From Fratercula arctica (lineage: Eukaryota; Chordata; Aves; Charadriiformes; Alcidae), in NCBI GenBank assembly GCA_947846985.1, contig CANTUZ010000004.1:52243672-52307671 (forward strand): a stretch of DNA of 64,000 nt, given 5' to 3'. Numbering within the stretch: position 1 is the first letter of the stretch; each line of letters starts with the position of its first letter. A program made the position numbers and the translations under genes. The notes beneath the pieces are model-generated. The model saw nothing but the letters and a program-made list of their open reading frames with translations, did no database searches and was not told the origin of the DNA. Below are positions 10,611 through 22,065 of this stretch, piece after piece.

Positions 10611-13243
10611 CTATGGCCTTCCACAAAAAATAGAGAAAAAGTATTTTCAAAGGTCATCAAGGTATGGAGGGCAAGGGACTGATTTTCACAGGACAGTAAT
10701 GATGGTATTTCTACATAAATCCCTTACTTGATCCCACTTAGGAACAGGAATAGTGTCTGATACATGTGGCAGACCTGAGCATCAAGGCTGTAGATGATGG
10801 TACAGATAACCTCTGGCAAAGGCTGGCCTCTCATTTGGAAGAACCATTTCCATTTGTAGAGTATCCTGATTTGGCAATGAACGTTAGGACCTAAGGAGTC
10901 TCCAGAGCCCCAGCCTTGTGCCTGCAAGCAGGCAGCTGGCTCTGCCAGGCACTTCACTGTTGGATTGGTACAAAAACGGGGGGTGCCATAAGCTCAAATG
11001 CAGGCTGCTGTCTCTAGCAAAGTGAATCCCTCTGCTTCTGTTTGCCGAAGAGCCATAAATATGTCTCTGATTTATCCCGAAAGGCTGCTGGGAAAGTGCA
11101 TCCATTGATGTTTGTAAAATGATATGAAATTGAAGCAGCTGTGTTATTGCTATACTTTGCATTGAACAGAAATGCTTCTGTTAAACTTACCGGGGTTCTC
11201 AGAAGATATACCTGAATTCCCAATATTTCCCAATATTAACTGAGCGATTGGTCTTTTTCTGACATCTTCAGAACATTCAACGGCCTGTCACGGCCTGTGT
11301 ATGAAATGCTGCAACATCTGACACACTACTGCAGTCCCACATGGATGGAGAATGCTGAAGCAGCCTGTACACCGATAGAAATAGTGCTGGCAATTAAATG
11401 GGAATTGCTAGATTTATTTCCATCATTCAGTCTCCTAAAGTTTTGACAGCTTGATCGAACTAATGAACACAAAAGTGAGAGACATATTGGTTCACTAATA
11501 TTAGGTTACCAATCTTTGCCTTAAACTCCCATTAGTGCTTCTTCCTTCGCCTGCTAATGCCAGGATAACAGATAGCAGCCAGACTTTCTGGCTCTACCCA
11601 TGTGCAAAACTTCCAAACATTGGGCCAGTTTTGTCTCCCACTGCACTTTGCTATAAAACCACAAGGTTAACACGACCTTCTGGCCCATTCCATTTTGTGT
11701 GTTGTTTTGAGTCGAGCTTTGTTAGGGACAAAAATCTATGTTATATTCCATCTGATCAAAGTACTTCAGATGAAGACATGCCATCTGTATTCATTTAGCG
11801 ATATCTAAGACTATAGAGCATTACAGTGGTATTTCGTAAATAGTATTGATTGCCTTCATTTGTAGCTATTATAGACACCGGACACTGTTCACTTTTAAAC
11901 CTGAGCGTCAGATTTCCCATCTGCAGTCTCCAGACACTCTTTTCCCACCCCCCTGCTTCTACGGTAGCTTCCAAAGGCTCCGTTTGAGCAAGCTTCTTTT
12001 AAAATGATTGAAATAGCATCACATGTTATACGTTGCAGCTTTCTTCTCACAATTTCATATATTGTTATATTTGTTAAGTGTCCCAACCCCTCCAGTGGAG
12101 GAAAGGTGTTTAAATCTATAATTTGATTCACATCTCCCAGACGAGCCTGTTTGCGCTTGGTTGTTATTATGAGTGGTATCTGTACATTCTGCATCACTGT
12201 AGAGTGTTGATATGGAGCAGATCTCTGTTAGTTAAGCGCTGTATTTTCGTTCGGCTCGTGTTCAGCTCCTGCTTCAGAGTTAGAAGCATGGGCACAGACC
12301 TGTCCACTTGCAACTTGGTATGAGCAGGTGCTCAAAGCCAGCCTAACTGGGAAGTATTTAGATGCGTTCTGGCCATGGAAATATAAGTCAGAGGTAAAGG
12401 AAAAGGTAACAACTCCACACTTTACAGATGAGCAGACCTGATACATGGGATATTTTCAGCAGACATGGATTTTGCACTTGAGCGTATCAGCTAAAACTGC
12501 AAACTGTTTTCCTGGCTAAGCCTGAGAAGATGAGACCGACTGGTTTTGGTAGAAATTGTTGGAAAGTGAAAGGTTATAAAATTAACCAAAAGTTATTAAT
12601 GGATTTTATTGTTGTTGCCTGTTACCTCTTAGCAGAATTTTCTGCAGGGTTTAATCAGAACTTGGCCCAGAAAAGTATTTAAGCGTGAACTCAGGTTTAG
12701 ACTTGTGGATAGATTTATTTCTGTTCCAAAAAAGGCCATCACCCACAACAGGAGAAAACAGTTGCTAGGTCTGTAAGGACCTATTTAAGTTTCAAAATAT
12801 CGAGATAAGGAATCTAGCATGAAGGCTGGGAATAGCAGCATCCAGAGGCAGGATTTCTATCATTGACATTGGGAGTGACGCAGTACCTGAACCAGCAAAG
12901 ACTTGGAAGCTGCCACTCTGAGAGGTGATTCACAAAACCAGGGGAAAACATAAACAATTCCCAATAGCAACAGGAACAAGTAGATGTCCTCAATGCACTT
13001 CAGAGCATTAACAACCCTCCCCTTCCAAACCAGTGAAAAGCATAGAGGTTTCCACACCCCTCTCTCTCCCCTTAGTTTGGGGTAGCAGCTTTTTTATTCA
13101 TCTTCCTCTTGTCGAGCTCATGTACCTGTTTGTACATCACAAGGTGCAGTGATCCATACTTGGGGTCTGGAGGCAGGGAATGAGACAGGGAAGAGAGAAC
13201 AGTTCAGAAAACTCTTTGATAATGGTGAAGTTACACACTAATA
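10611..13243. other. noncoding stretch with two short tandem duplications
   Basis: No gene recognised. Two small tandem duplications are visible: CCCAATATTT/CCCAATATTA (11219-11238) and CGGCCTGTCA/CGGCCTGTGT (11281-11300). Open frames up to 100 codons (for example 11895-12197 minus and 11535-11798 plus) lack domains. The sequence at 12413-12432 vaguely resembles the CORE-SINE phrase 'tttacagatgag' but is too short to call. Confidence 0.5.
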
Positions 13244-13277
13244 CCCAACCCAACCCAACCCAATAGGTTGGGTTTTT
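13244..13277. repeat. (CCCAA)4 repeat with inverted partner
   Basis: Four exact CCCAA units (13245-13264) are followed after TAGG by TTGGGTT, so AACCCAA and TTGGGTT form a 7-bp stem with a 4-nt loop at the end of the tract. The pentamer differs from the vertebrate telomere hexamer CCCTAA. Nothing functional is implied. Confidence 0.8.
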
Positions 13278-13422
13278 TGGAGAAACTGGAGTGAAAGAAA
13301 ACTTGCCCTGTGGTGATAGCAGAAGTGGAAGGTGTCTGTTCTCTTGGTTGTCTTTGTCAGAAGCGAGATGACAACCGCGCCTGTAAATCTTCTGACTCTA
13401 ATGCGACTATGGGCACACACTT

Positions 13423-13449
13423 CTGGAATATCTGTATTCCAGATATTCC
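13423..13449. repeat. two nested inverted repeats
   Basis: GGAATATCTG (13425-13434) and CAGATATTCC (13440-13449) are exact reverse complements with a 5-nt loop. A second, mutually exclusive pair, CTGGAATA (13423-13430) and TATTCCAG (13435-13442), overlaps it. The stretch can therefore form either of two hairpins. It is short, and chance cannot be excluded. Confidence 0.75.
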
Positions 13450-16400
13450 TCATCCAAAAATCAACACTGGATGTTGTGCAGAAAGTCTGCTTCTAGCACT
13501 GGCTCCTCGCTGCCATTCATGGCTGATTAAAAACCTGCTGGAGTATGAAGCAGAAATGGCAAGTTCTCCATTTTAATAGCTTGAATGAACTTCAGGCTTA
13601 AACAGCTTAATTTTCAGAAAAAGATGGAAAATCAACTGAAAGATTTAGTGAAGATTTGATTTATTAATTATCAGCCACCTGGTCTGCAAAATGAAATTTA
13701 GTGCAGGCAGCAACCAGATGCTTCAGCTGGGTGAGCTCTTTGGGTAAAAGCCGTATCTGCGTAACAGGGAGCAGATTTTGTTCTCACTGCTGCTCTTTAA
13801 AGGGGGATGGATGGTAGGAGGGTGACTTTACAGCAATAAGTCATTGCTACTAGTATGGATTTTAATAACCTTTAACACAGTAATGACAAAACCAAGAAAC
13901 AGATCTTCAAAAACCAATGAAATATTAGCTTTTCCCACAGGTGTGCTGCATCATTCTGTAAAGAACAAAAATGCATAGGAATGGTTTGCAGGAGATTATT
14001 CTCTGCAAAAAGATAAAATTTATCAAGGAATGCCCAATGAAAATCAAGCACCTATTTTGATACTGTTGATTTTAAAAAGGCTTAACTCATTGAAGAAATG
14101 TGAAAGTCTTCCTGGACAGATGAGACTCCAGACTTGAGCTTCAATTAAAAATAGCACTCAACAAGTTGACAGTGAAAGAATAAATGAGGCTACATATAAT
14201 TTATTGAGGCGATTCACTAGTGAAATTTTGCAGGAAAATGTCTTTTGGATTCATACAAATCATAGACGTCTGTGAAACAAGGATCTATTTCCATTTTCAT
14301 TTTTTTTCCCCTTTTTTCCTGAATAAAGAAGTCTAAATTTCTATTAAGTGATGTTTTACACTGGGGTAAAAATCTGGAGGAGCTGATAGCAAAAATCAAG
14401 GAGAAAAAAATATGTATACAAGGGTGCCCTTGCAAATGGTAGTCCCCAATAGCAAATAAAGCATGCAGAGAAAAGAACTTGTCCCTCAGCGTAGGTATTC
14501 ATACCAAAGGCCCAGCACTCAGTTCAAAACATGTCATGTCTAGCATATGTCTGCAATAATTTTGTTTTCTGTCCATACAAAATCTGGCACTACCACAATT
14601 CCCATAAGCAGGGGAATACTGAAATAATGATATGATTCCACACTACTTGGACTTATACTTCCCCTCTGCTGACCACCAGGAAAAGACCACAAAGACCACT
14701 TAAAAAAGCATTAAAAAGAAATGGCTGGTTCATTCAGCAAAATGGAGGAACTGAACATGTTAGGCAAGTTATCTTCCAAAAAAATTGACTTTAAGCTGTC
14801 TTACAAACATCACTGCTTTGACCTATGGCAGCAGAATTGCTCATTTTTATCATAAGACAGGTATACTGGTTGGGTCATCTGTGATGAGCAAGATCTGGGT
14901 AATGACATGGAGCAAGAGTAGGAACTGATACCTCGGTTCTGTGAGTGATATGGGAAAACAAAGCGTGTGAACTCATCTGCCAACTTCCACAATCTCAGTC
15001 TGTGTGTTAAAGCACTTTGTGACCTCTGGCAGACATGAAAAATAACATTACCAAACTTTTTTTTTTTTTCTTTTTTTAACATGGAACTATGAAGATGCAA
15101 ATTAGGAACTATCTTGTGAACAACTTTAAAAAAAATACGGGCATTACATGGGGAAGTTATCTATGGAATGAGTTGCGTGCACCACTGGGAGGTTAGGACT
15201 CGGCGATAGCACAGAGTGCGGTCTGTGGTCAGCAGTGATGCAACATTGCACCGTGCCAGTGAGTTTTGGGTAATGAATGCATTTCTTGGTCTGCGGCTTT
15301 AAGCGGCAGATTTGCTCAAAACTTTTACATTCCTCAAACTTCATGTCTGAATAGGTGATTGAGATTAAGAGTTTCTCCTTAAGAAACTTTCCAGAGGCCT
15401 TTTAAAATTATGCCATGGTCTTTATGCTTCCAGTGCAGTGTCAGAGTAGTTTAAATATCCAGGAAGGGATGGTTGAAAGGTGGAGTCATGTTCAAGACAT
15501 CTCCAAACATGCAATGGGCATTTGCAAGGCTTCAAACACAGGGAACTGGCCTTGGGAGTGTTTTCCACAGTGTATACAAAGTGATTGATAAAATGTCAAA
15601 TAAGTAGATATATTGTATATTATGTGATTGTATCAGGTGTGGTCCAAAAAAAGCATCTAAGAGAATTAGGACTGGAGAAAAAAATTGCTGGAAATGATGT
15701 AGTTCTGTTAAAGCTGGACAGTTAGTTAATATTCTATAAGTCTGCTGCTATCAGCTCAGGATCTTGGCCTTGGAGTCATACCCAAGTCTCCTGGTCCTAC
15801 AGCGTTAAAACCTAATGGCCTTGGTTACAATGGATTTTACATTAGTCTTAAGAGAGGTGGAATTGGGCCACCAGTGCTTCATTTACTGTGGTAGACACAT
15901 TGTTATGGTAAGATGCGATACTTCTATGTTTCTGCGGTGTGAGAAGAGTGTGAATAGATATTAAAGTGCCAGGCAAATCGCAAGTCTCTGTTTCCCACGG
16001 TTTCTCTATGTTTGTATAGAACATTGGTGCACAGTATGAGGAAAAACAGCACAATCCCTGAACCTTTAAGAACTTATCACCTCTTGGAACAGCAAAATCA
16101 ACTGGGGAGGGTAGGGTTTGGCTTGAAATACCTTGATTCTGAATCTGATTCTCATATTTGTCTAGTTCCCTAGACACGGCATTTCAGTGTCGTGATTATA
16201 TTCATTCTACATTCACATTAACATCAAATTAGGGAGGAATTCCGTGCAGTGTGCCCAGAACTGAACAGCATGATTGCATGCTTCATCATCCAGCCTACGA
16301 GAAAGTGGGAGATGTTTAAAATATGGGCAGTTAAAATAAAAGGAAATGCCAATATGTAACCCTGGGAAGACAATGGGGGTGAAGACTAAAGTTACCCTCT

Positions 16401-17058
16401 GTGTTAAGCAAGTTGGTTCAATGTTGTTGACCTACCTGAAAATATAGTTGCACCCAGCAACCGAAAAACAAACAAACAAACAAAAAACCCCAAAGAAAAT
16501 AGCATTCATCTGCCATCTAATACAGTTTAGATAATGGAAAGAGGTCATCTGCTTTCACTTCACTGTTATTTGTTTGTCATCATTGAGGGATCTTTAAGGA
16601 TCCGACTGAGAGCCAGTTTTCCAACAAAATGAGAAATGAGAACAATTAAAAAATGGAAGCAGATGATTGCCTGTATGTTAAAAATCAAAAGGAAATTGAG
16701 AACCTTGTCTTTGAGGAATAACAAATATTTTGGCCAGGAGCATGGTATTTAACTTGGAGGAGATGGAAAGCCACTTCATCAATATTAGCTCAGCGCAGCG
16801 CTTTTGGCAACAACCTAACAAGTTATCAGCTGCTATCCTCTGCGGAGCTGGGGGGAAGGAAAAATTCCTCACAGGATACAAGTTCTTTTCTACATTGCCA
16901 TAATACATGTCCTCTGTTTCTGATCTGTTTTCTGTCTTCTTGCCTATTGACTGGTTAGAAATTGAGATGTGTGTGATAGGATATGAGACAGCATTGAACT
17001 TCAGGCCTTTTCACCAGTTGCTTCAACTATTTGCATTCTGATGCTGGTTCTTAGAGGC
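13450..17058. other. noncoding stretch with low-complexity tracts
   Basis: No gene recognised. Low-complexity pieces are a T-rich tract at 15057-15077 and a (CAAA)n tract at about 16464-16487. Minus-strand frames at 14810-15100 and 15848-16177 (96 and 109 codons) show no protein family. A CAG/GTAGGT donor-like site on the minus strand lies near 16435, without a partner. Confidence 0.5.
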
Positions 17059-17090
17059 ACTTTTTTGTACTGACACTTTTTTGTACTGAC
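17059..17090. repeat. 16-bp tandem duplication, two exact copies
   Basis: ACTTTTTTGTACTGAC occurs twice, back to back (17059-17074 and 17075-17090), with no mismatch. The identity suggests a recent slippage or staggered-break duplication. Polymorphic copy number is possible. Confidence 0.9.
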
Positions 17091-17999
17091 ACATGTATAC
17101 AAATGACCCTTAGCACTGGAGGGAAGGGGGCTACAAACAGCTCTCTTTAAAAATCTGGCCACACACTCATTATATTCACTGTACTTGGCATCATGTCACT
17201 TGTGATCTAGTGGGCTCCATTCAACTTCCATCCTAAGGCCTCTGCGTAAAGAGTCACTGTGATTGTTTTTAATGCTGTGGCAGGAACAGATGGCAAACAT
17301 ATTTTAAAGTGCTAAAAATATGTAAGGGCAGTAGAAATCTACATGGCAGACATCTATTAAGCTCCCACAGCTGTGACCAATTTTATTTTTTTTTAATGAT
17401 AAATATATTATATGGAAGCCCAGTCCCTAGAAGGAAAGCCTCCTTTGAAATCAGTTGGCATTTTGGGTTTGCCTGGGCTACAGCAAAGGACAGAATAAAC
17501 TTCCACTTGTAGTTTCCAGTTTGTCTCAGTCATACTAATGAAAAGAAACAAGTAAGTGTGCAGAGGGACAGCTGAACCCCGGCTCACTGTGGCAGAGCAG
17601 CATGTAGAGGGCAGCCCCTATAGATCACTGTCTCACGGACACTGTGTTTCGTCACTCTGAGCGGGTTCCTAACATGGGATTTTTATAGCCTTTGCAGATG
17701 TTTCAAGTTTCTGTCCATCTATCATGCTCTGCAAGGATGATTTCTTTCAGAAGATGCCCTGTGGTTCAAGCAGCAATCTGTACGCGTAGCTGTCAGGCTG
17801 AAAAGGCTAACGCCCATCCGCTCTGTCACATGCTGTAATCTTACAAGTGCCAAGACAGGAACCTACAGAAAAAATACAGAATATTTCTTAATGAGTTGCT
17901 TGTCAGTGGCTAATGACAAAGCCCAAAGAGGAGCCTGAAGGCCAGGGTGTATTTCTTAACTTTTTCTAAGGAGCTCCTTGCTAGAAGCCTGATATATTC
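17091..17999. other. noncoding stretch, nothing recognised
   Basis: Ordinary sequence with a small plus-strand frame (17309-17512) lacking any motif. The base composition shifts towards GC near the right end, leading into the next block. Confidence 0.5.
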
Positions 18000-19690
18000 A
18001 GGAAGAGGAGCATCCCGCCAGCCAACAAGGTTATTCTTGATGAAGAGGTGGTGTAGGGATGCTGCTCCTGTTTGCCGCAGAGCAAGTGGTGAGTGGCTGG
18101 TGACTCATTTCTCAGTGATGCCAGCACCCAGACGAGCCCAGCTGCTTTCCTTGTGCCTTTGGACGTGTGGGGTGCCGGCCTTTCTGCCCCTGCTGTGACA
18201 GTGATGCTGGTGCAAAAGCAGAGCAGGCTGGGGCGTGGGGCAGCTCGGTCTGCCTGCGGGAACGTGGGGTGGGCAGGGCACTTCCCATGGGGGTTAGGGG
18301 GCAGGTGCTGTCTCATTAAGCGCGTTAATCCTAATGAGCTGGGAGCTCTCACTGCTCCATACAACACAGTGCCCTGCTTAGCTCACTCAGCCCAAAAAAG
18401 TCCTCCCAAAGCTGTGTCCCCATGGCGGCGCTGGCTCCTGGCTGTGCAGCAGGCAATGTTGGGCAGAGCTCCTCCGGCCGTGGCTTCCTGATGGTGGCTC
18501 TTGACACTCAGGTTGTTTAAGCCCCTGAGGAATAGTCATACCCAAATTGTCTCCTCCCAAAGCAGGACGGAGGGGTAACTGTCCTGACAGGCAGCGTACT
18601 GCCCCAGGACGATGCAGCCTGCAGGGAAGCCTCAGTGAAGAAGTTACACATCTATAAGGTTTCAGGGCCTAATGCTTGCATGTGATGTTTGATGCAGCCT
18701 AGTCTATGCTCTCAGAAAGGCCCATGCTGGATGTGGTTTTGGAAACCATCCCATGGAGGCCTTTGCAGTGATGTGTACAGCCATCCGGCTCAGCCCTGCG
18801 CTGCCTGAAGGCAATGACTTCCTCACAGCCAGGGTCGCTGCTCCTCACCCCGCTGCGCTGGAGACATCTCGTGGGGAAGGGGTGAAGGATATAGATCCCA
18901 GCTGTGCTCCCCTAGCCACGCTCAGGACACTGCCACAGAGTGCACCATACCCCCAGAGATGTGCTTTGGGGGGCTTCCAGTTCAGCCCCCCCAGTTTTTA
19001 TGGGGCAAGATCAGATGTGTCTGTGCCGGTACTCTTAAAAACTGGGGTATCAAAAAGTCTCTGAATTTCTGGCCTTTTTGGTCTTTAACGTCACATTCAG
19101 AGTTTCCTTCATGTTACACGCGCTCCGGGGGGAACCAACAGCCACTTCTAATTACTTTCCCCTGTAGGAAATCAAGTCAGGAAGAGATTTTTTTCCATGC
19201 GAGAAATAGAGAGGAGAGGATACAAAGAGGAGGCAGATTTCAAGGGGAAAAAGATCTGAACAGGGAGTGCCAGTCTGGGGCTTTAAACCGCTGCTGCCTG
19301 TTGCACACAGACTCACACACATGCACATGACGCAAGATTGATTTAGTTTGGCTCAGCCGCTGGATCCCAACATGTACTCGAGGAACCCTCCCCAAACAAA
19401 AACATGGTCCTATCAAAGTGGAAAGCAGAATGCCTAGCCCAGGAAAAACTTTACAGCTATTAACATGTTATTTATAAGCAGCCTCAGCTAACAGCTAACA
19501 TGTGGCCGGCTTTGGCCCAGGTATGCTTGTTGGTCTGGGCGAAGGAATAGTACGAGCTAGACCTCATCGTTCTCCAGTGTCTGGAGGCAGGAGGCTCGCT
19601 GCGCCTGGTGACAGAGAGGGTGACGATAGGCAGGACAGGCAGACCGCCAGCGTGCCGTATGTGATGGCTGGCAGGTCCACAGAGTAGTGT
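18000..19690. other. GC- and CpG-richer block
   Basis: Compared with its surroundings this block is GC-rich, with repeated CpGs around 18170-18490 (for example GGGGCGTGGGG, AAGCGCGTTAA, CATGGCGGCGCTGG, CCTCCGGCCGTGG) and again at 19520-19670. Long open frames occur on both strands over the same bases (17981-18367 minus, 18093-18491 plus, 18753-19064 and 18959-19330 plus). That is what low stop-codon density in GC-rich DNA produces; none resembles a known protein. It could be an isolated CpG island, a GC-biased recombination patch or an unrecognised untranslated exon. TAACATGTTA (19461-19470) is a small palindrome inside it. Confidence 0.4.
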
Positions 19691-19889
19691 AATAGTATAA
19701 TTAATAGGTATGCTCCCCTAAGTGTTCAGTGGTATAGTTAAGATGAAAAAATAATCATAATAGACGTATGCTACTCTAGCTAAAGGCAAAATATAAACAA
19801 TTTATGTCACACCTATTTCCAGTATAAGCTTTTCTTCTGCCTTTAGGCTCTGTTCTGCAAACACTTGACATAAGTATTTAATTTTGCAA

Positions 19890-19982
19890 AGATACATAGT
19901 TCCACTGAAACTGGGGAGGTGTTTAAAAGGAGCATGTGAGTAAGATTTTGACTACACTAAGAATGCTTTGCTGTACAGGAAC
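19890..19982 (+). repeat. degenerate old interspersed repeat
   Basis: Reads TTCCACTGAAACTGGGG, then GCATGTGAGTAAGATTTTGA, CTACACTAAG and TGCTTTGCTGTACAGG. This parallels the remembered old-amniote-repeat layout 'tcccactgaaatcaatggg...catgtgagtaaggatt...tgctttgctggatcagg'. It is one of the more readable copies in the window. Confidence 0.6.
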
Positions 19983-20904
19983 ACAAAATCACTGGGCTGG
20001 CAGAGCTCCTTTTCTGCAGATGCAACTCTGGTGGAGTACACCAGTTCGCGTGGAAACACTGTCAGAGTAAAAAACACCCCTAAGAGCCAAACACGCTCAA
20101 TCACAAAGGCAATTTTTGCTGGCCCAGATTTGTCTAAGCTCTGGGGAGAGACTTGGAGGGATATTCTGGTCCTTGTTGCCTTCTAGTTGTCTCCTTTTGC
20201 CTCCAGACTCAAAGGCCGCAGAGCTAGGACACTTTCCCCTTCCTCTCTTGCCCCCTTGCTACGGCCATGGCTATGGTGTTTCAGGGACACAGCACCGCTC
20301 CTGCCAGCACTGACCCATGGAGCAAAGTGGTCTGAAGTCTGCAAACGTCTCGGTTATTGCTTTGCATACATACAGCATAATCCCTTCACTTCACTACACA
20401 AAGAAAAGAAGGTGTATAGGCATCATTAACTATATTGTCTTTACCGGAATTTCAGATAGGCACTCTATGGGTTTAGGGTATCTTTATCCCAGATTTTTAG
20501 GGTGGCAATTTCTGGGTATGATTCTCATCTATGCAATTCACAGAGTGAATTATCTTTATAGTTTTCTGCTATGCAGACACACTACTAACCCTTGTGGTTC
20601 CTTACCTTTAGAGTGCTATCAAATCCTCACGTAGCATCTTAACAGTAGCTGATAACAGTTTCAATGCTGATGGGTTGTGTGCCATTTATTGATTAATTTA
20701 ACCTCCTGAAATGGTTTCTGCATCTTAGAAATTTCCTAACTGAAGTCAGACATACTCTTCGGATTGTGATATCGTCCCTTCTTTAGCTGCAATATTCAGC
20801 ATTTATGTAGGTTTGTTTTTTTTTTTTTTTCTGCCAGTGAACCCATTGGGAACAGCATGTGGGCAGCGTAGCCAAGACAGCGCTCAGAGACTTTAAACAA
20901 TATG
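19983..20904. other. noncoding stretch, nothing recognised
   Basis: Overlapping plus-strand frames at 19968-20186, 20116-20313, 20187-20429 and 20317-20634 have no recognisable domain. A T run lies at about 20815-20830. A minus-strand AAG/GTAAGG donor-like site is at about 20603, without a partner. Confidence 0.5.
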
Positions 20905-20975
20905 GCTGAAGTCCAGACCCTGTTGAAGAAATGGCAGCACTCCCATTGACTTCAGCAGGATCAGGATTCACGGCT
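20905..20975 (+). repeat. degenerate old interspersed repeat
   Basis: TCCCATTGACTTCAGCAGGA then TCAGGATTCAC (20941-20971) is nearly the diagnostic core 'TCCCATTGACTTCAATGGGAxCAGGATTTCAC' of an old amniote repeat. The preceding GGCTGAAGTCCAGACCCTG fits the part upstream of the core. The class of the element is not assigned. Confidence 0.6.
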
Positions 20976-22004
20976 GTTGTGCGAAAAAGTTTTCCCAACA
21001 CCCAGTATCTGCAGATTTAGTTTACGATACAGCTTGAAAACTGCATTAAAAATGCTGGGATCCTCTGACGCTTGGCTCAGATAAGGTGTTTAAAAATAGT
21101 CTTAAACTTAATTGAAGACAAGATGAATCTACCTTGTCTCTTCATTCAGGGTCAAAAGGCATGAATTTCATTCACTAAATTATCAACACTTAAAACTTTT
21201 TCTGCATGATTAGACTATTACTAAGAGTCAGGACAGCAGAGATCCTCCCACTGCATTGACCTGTGAACTTTGTTAAATCTTTTGACAGGGGTCATTGTCT
21301 ATAGCATGATAGTGAATGACTTTCCAAAACGGAGCCATTCTTTCAGTTGTAACATGAAGCTGGTGCTCTTTTCTAAGGGGTTGAAAATGTTAATTTACAT
21401 TGATGACATTTCTTGTCAATTTATGTGCCACCTGAATTTGCTGATTAGCCACAAATGATGATGTGCTACTTATGGACTGTTATTATTGTACCTTCACAAA
21501 AAACTTTAGATACTTGAAATACTTTCAGAATTAGAAATCACTTATTTTCTTCCATGTCTGTGAGACTTTAATCAGAAACTAATACCTAGAAGGATGCATC
21601 TACCAAATGAAGCCTCTGCAGGGAGGTTACCTAGGAAGAATCTGTTAATACCTTTCCTCAGAATAGATATGCTGTTTGTCTAAATATTTTGTTATAACTT
21701 AAATCTGTTGTATATTATTTTTATGGAAACATAATTCTTTCGGGATTCCCACTGTTATGGTCTCCAAGCCCCTTAGTCTGAGCTGCCTATACATGCTCTC
21801 ATCTCCAAACTGTTTCCCCAGTCCAGGTTTCCTGTCTTCTGTGGCATATATTTCAAATTTCCTGAAACTGTTTTGCAACTCTGATGGCAAAGGACGTGAT
21901 GGCAAACACCAGTGAAACTGAATGTCTTTTGGATTCCAGGGTCCTTCTGTAAAAGATATGCCCAGCTGGTGCTCCATATCGACCTTCCTTAAAACGCTTA
22001 TTTT
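20976..22004. other. noncoding stretch, nothing recognised
   Basis: AT-rich single-copy DNA. A minus-strand open frame (21699-22034, 111 codons) enters the next repeat and has no recognisable domain. Confidence 0.5.
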
Positions 22005-22065
22005 CAGTGATGCACAGAGGTAAAACACTCCCATTGATTAGGTGGCTGAAATGCTGGGGCACTTT
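22005..22065 (+). repeat. degenerate old interspersed repeat
   Basis: GGTAAAACACTCCCATTGAT followed by GGTGGCTGAAATGCTGGGGC parallels 'ggcaaaactcccattgacttcagtgggagctgagggtgctcagcac', a recurrent phrase in old amniote repeats. About 60 bp are readable. Confidence 0.55.

Noticed and set aside
12413..12432. Possible third MIR-like relic (TTTACAGATGAG)
   Set aside because: Only about 12 bp match, and the flanks do not follow the SINE order.
13245..13264. Interstitial telomere repeat
   Set aside because: The unit is CCCAA, five bases, not the vertebrate CCCTAA.
17981..18491. Overlapping 128- and 132-codon frames on opposite strands
   Set aside because: Both follow from low stop density in the CpG-richer block; no homology recognised for either.
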